Shown here in pieces: positions 27,001-30,000 of a stretch of 33,792 nt of DNA; the first letter of the stretch is position 1, and every line of letters starts with the position of its first letter. The translations under genes were made by a program, and so were the position numbers. A model generated the notes under the pieces. The model had not been told where the DNA came from. It searched no databases and was given only the letters and a program-made list of their open reading frames with translations. This stretch comes from Elusimicrobia bacterium RIFOXYA12_FULL_57_11 (GTDB taxonomy: Bacteria; Elusimicrobiota; Elusimicrobia; Elusimicrobiales; UBA9959). The stretch covers positions 1 to 33,792 of the forward strand of contig MGVB01000122.1 in assembly GCA_001800275.1 (NCBI GenBank), in the 5' to 3' direction.

Positions 27001-30000
27001 GCAGTTTCAGCTCCCTTGGCGGGGCGCATAGCCCGGGTGCCGAGCTGGGTGTCGAAGCCCTGCAAGGCTCCATTAACCTGCCGCTTCTGAAACTTACCGT
27101 TAAAACTGACGGCAATACCGTGCGCTGGCAGAGCGTCCGGTTCAGCAGGCGCCAGCCTAGCGGCCTTTACGGCTATGACTCGGACGCCGCCGACATTACC
27201 ATCTGGAAAGACAGCGGCAATGGGACTTTTGACCGCGACCCGCTGACCGGGGCCAATGCCTCGGATATAAGTGTGGCTACCGGCCGTTTAGGCCAGAGCC
27301 CGGACCCGCTGTCCCGGGCCACGCTTTACCTCAGGGACCCCTACCTGGGAGAGAATTATGTGCTGGTGAACGCCACGCCCACGGTGTTCTTCGTTTCCTA
27401 CAGCCTGGACAAAGCGTCCAGGTATTCGCACGAGGCGCTGGTTCCGCCAAGCGATGTGATGGGGCTGGAGGTGCAGGCCGTTACCAACCTGGCCTTCAGC
27501 CCGGTGGATGCCGGACATACGGCCTATTTCCCGGGCCTGATTCAGAGCCGGGTGCAGGTGATCATGCCCGAGCTGAACACTGTTACCGTGGAGCCTCAGG
27601 ATATTTCTCCCTCGTTCATAACCCAGAACGACAAAAACGTGGGGCTGCTGTCCCTGCGCATGGTCACAGACAAGACTTCAGCCAAAGTGGAAGCTATACG
27701 CCTGCGCAAGCGCGGCACTTCCAATGACAGCGATATAAATGTGATCAAGATATGGCAGGACTCCAACGACAACTGCCTGCTTGATTCCGTGGATACCTCC
27801 TCCGACGCTTACGGGGTGTACCCGAACCTGATGTCGTTCGGTAACGAGGCTTATTCCAACGGGATGATAAACATGGTGCTTAAGAAGCCCATTTACGTCA
27901 CCACCACATCGGTCTGCGCTTTTGTTACCTATGATATGTCGCAGTTCGCCATCATCAAGAGCAGCGCGGCGCTTACGCTGGAGTCGGCCGCCGATATAAC
28001 CGTGGGAGTGCCCGCCGTGGTGAACCTGCTCACTTACCCTGTGGACACCCTGCTTATGCCGGTCAGGGAAGTCGTTTCCGACGTGGTAATGGGCGTTTAT
28101 GATATGGCGTCGGAGCTGGTAATGGCCGGCGGGGTGCGCCAGGCGCAGAAACTCGCTCCCATGCTGCGGTTCAATTTTGTTACCGAAACCGGTAACGCGC
28201 AATGGTCTGCTATAAAGGTGCGGCGCACCGGCGCTTCCAATGATACCGCCGCGCCGTTCGGCAAGAACTCGGACGTGAAGTTCATACAGATTTACCAGGA
28301 TTTCAACCAGAACGACGCGCTGGACGTGAACGACGTGAATATTTCCGAGGCGCGCGCGGAGTTGGCCTCGGTGTTCTCCTCTACCGTGGCCTGCTCCACC
28401 ACTACGCCGTTCAATCTGGTGCTTACTTCCACTATCGGTTTCCCGTCCGAGGGCCGCCTGTACCTGGCCGAGGCCGAGCTTATTACCTATAAAGGCAGCG
28501 GTCTTACCGGTACGGGCCAGCCTTACCTTTCCGTTATCTCGAGAGGCGATATCCTGGGCGGGCTGGCCACGCCGATGCTCACTCATAAAGCGGGGACGGA
28601 GCTGCGCAAGGTGGACCTGTTCGACCAGAAAGAACTGCTGAACACCGAGACCGCCATCACGCTGGCCCGGCCGCAGACGCTGTCGCCGCTGCCGCAGACC
28701 TTCTTCGCGCTTTATGAGATAGGCGAACAGGCCGTGCAGTTGAATAAAGTGGGCCTGATGGTGCAGGACCGCTCCGCCGTTACGGTGAACATCCCGCACG
28801 ACATGTCGGTAAAGGTTTATAAGGGGATCACCCGGCTGCTGCCGAAGGGAACCTCTCCCGGGGTTTACCCCGACGACACGCAGTCGAGCCTGGTGCCTAT
28901 AATAGCGCTGAAACTGGGTGTCAGCGGCGTTACCATGGCGCCGGTGGCCAGCGGGCAGGGCGTGTCCAACGTGCCAATGTTCATGTTGCGCCTGAATACC
29001 GACAGCGAGTATCTGGCCATAGGGCAGATAAGGCTGATGCAGACCGGCACCATAGCCACCGCCACCACCACGCTTAACCTGGGTGACGGCGACCTGGCCC
29101 GGGTTACGCTCTGGAAAGACAACGGCGAGGGGGCGTTCAGCCCCGCGGTGAATACCATGCTGGGCTATTCCACACATTCCGCCACGACCCTGTTTAAAGA
29201 CGGGATAGTGCTTAACGTCTCCAATCCGAACGACGGTTTGCCGTATATTATAGTTTCCAGTTCTCCCGTTACCATGTATATTTCCTGCGACGTCAGTACT
29301 CATACCGACCAGGCCGGGATAAATACCGTGGGGCACCTGGCGGGGCTCAGCCTGGCTTCCTTCACCGGGTTGCGCGGGCCCGGCGGTATCGGCCTGAGCG
29401 TAGAACAGAGGACTACGGATAAGTTCCCCATGGGCTCCAGTGAGCTGCTTATATCCCCGGGCATAATCCCCATAACCCCGGTGTACAGCCCCATAATGCT
29501 TGACAGCAATGGCTACCCTGTTTTCGCCTCGGTTACCATAGCTGGCGTGGTTGTGAGGGGAACCGGCAACCTGCCGGTGAAAGCCGATGGGATGGATACT
29601 TTGCTGGCTTACTGGAGAAATAACCCCGTTTATCCCAACCCCCGCAATCCAAATTGCCGGGCCGAAGAGCCCCTGCTGGATATTAACAATGACGGGAGGC
29701 CGGATAACTTCGACTATTACAAAACCGGCAAATGTACAAATATCAGCCTGAACAACGCCGGCGCGCCCGCTTTCGATATAGACAACGACGGTCTGCTGGA
29801 CTACGAGTTCAATATAGACTATATACCGGATATTATACGCAACGATGGTTCCGGCAACCCGATTTACTACATGGGCGATAATGTGGACAATAAGAGCGAG
29901 CCGGTGTTCGTTACCGACCTGGGGGCGGTGACATCCGCCTGGGCTTCAAAGAGCACGGAACTGCTTGCCAAGTGGAACCCGGTCGGTTCAGGCGTGACCG

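Larger units (their letters stand above)
24091..29460 (+). repeat. Region C: ~8 modules with acidic DxNxN/D loops
   Basis: Each module has a strand resembling (L/V)xxLxMxxD, a basic-hydrophobic strand (AxWxxIKLxRxG), then SDIxxIxIWQDSNxNxLLD, and later a strand with FFxxYD. Examples of the loop are WQDSTGNGLLD, WRDEDRNGILN, WKDSGNGTFDRD, WQDSNDNCLLD and YQDFNQNDALD. The acidic loops have the DxNxNG spacing of EF-hand, dockerin or TSP3-type calcium sites (family knowledge; binding not shown). QNDKN openings in two modules (~25390 and ~27625) show internal duplication. The region is unlike A and B in composition and probably forms a calcium-stabilised segment near the anchored end. Confidence 0.7.

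Noticed and set aside
27678-29336. Long minus-strand ORF of 552 aa
   Set aside because: It is antisense to region C modules. Its periodic composition mirrors the sense repeats, and no promoter or domain is evident.
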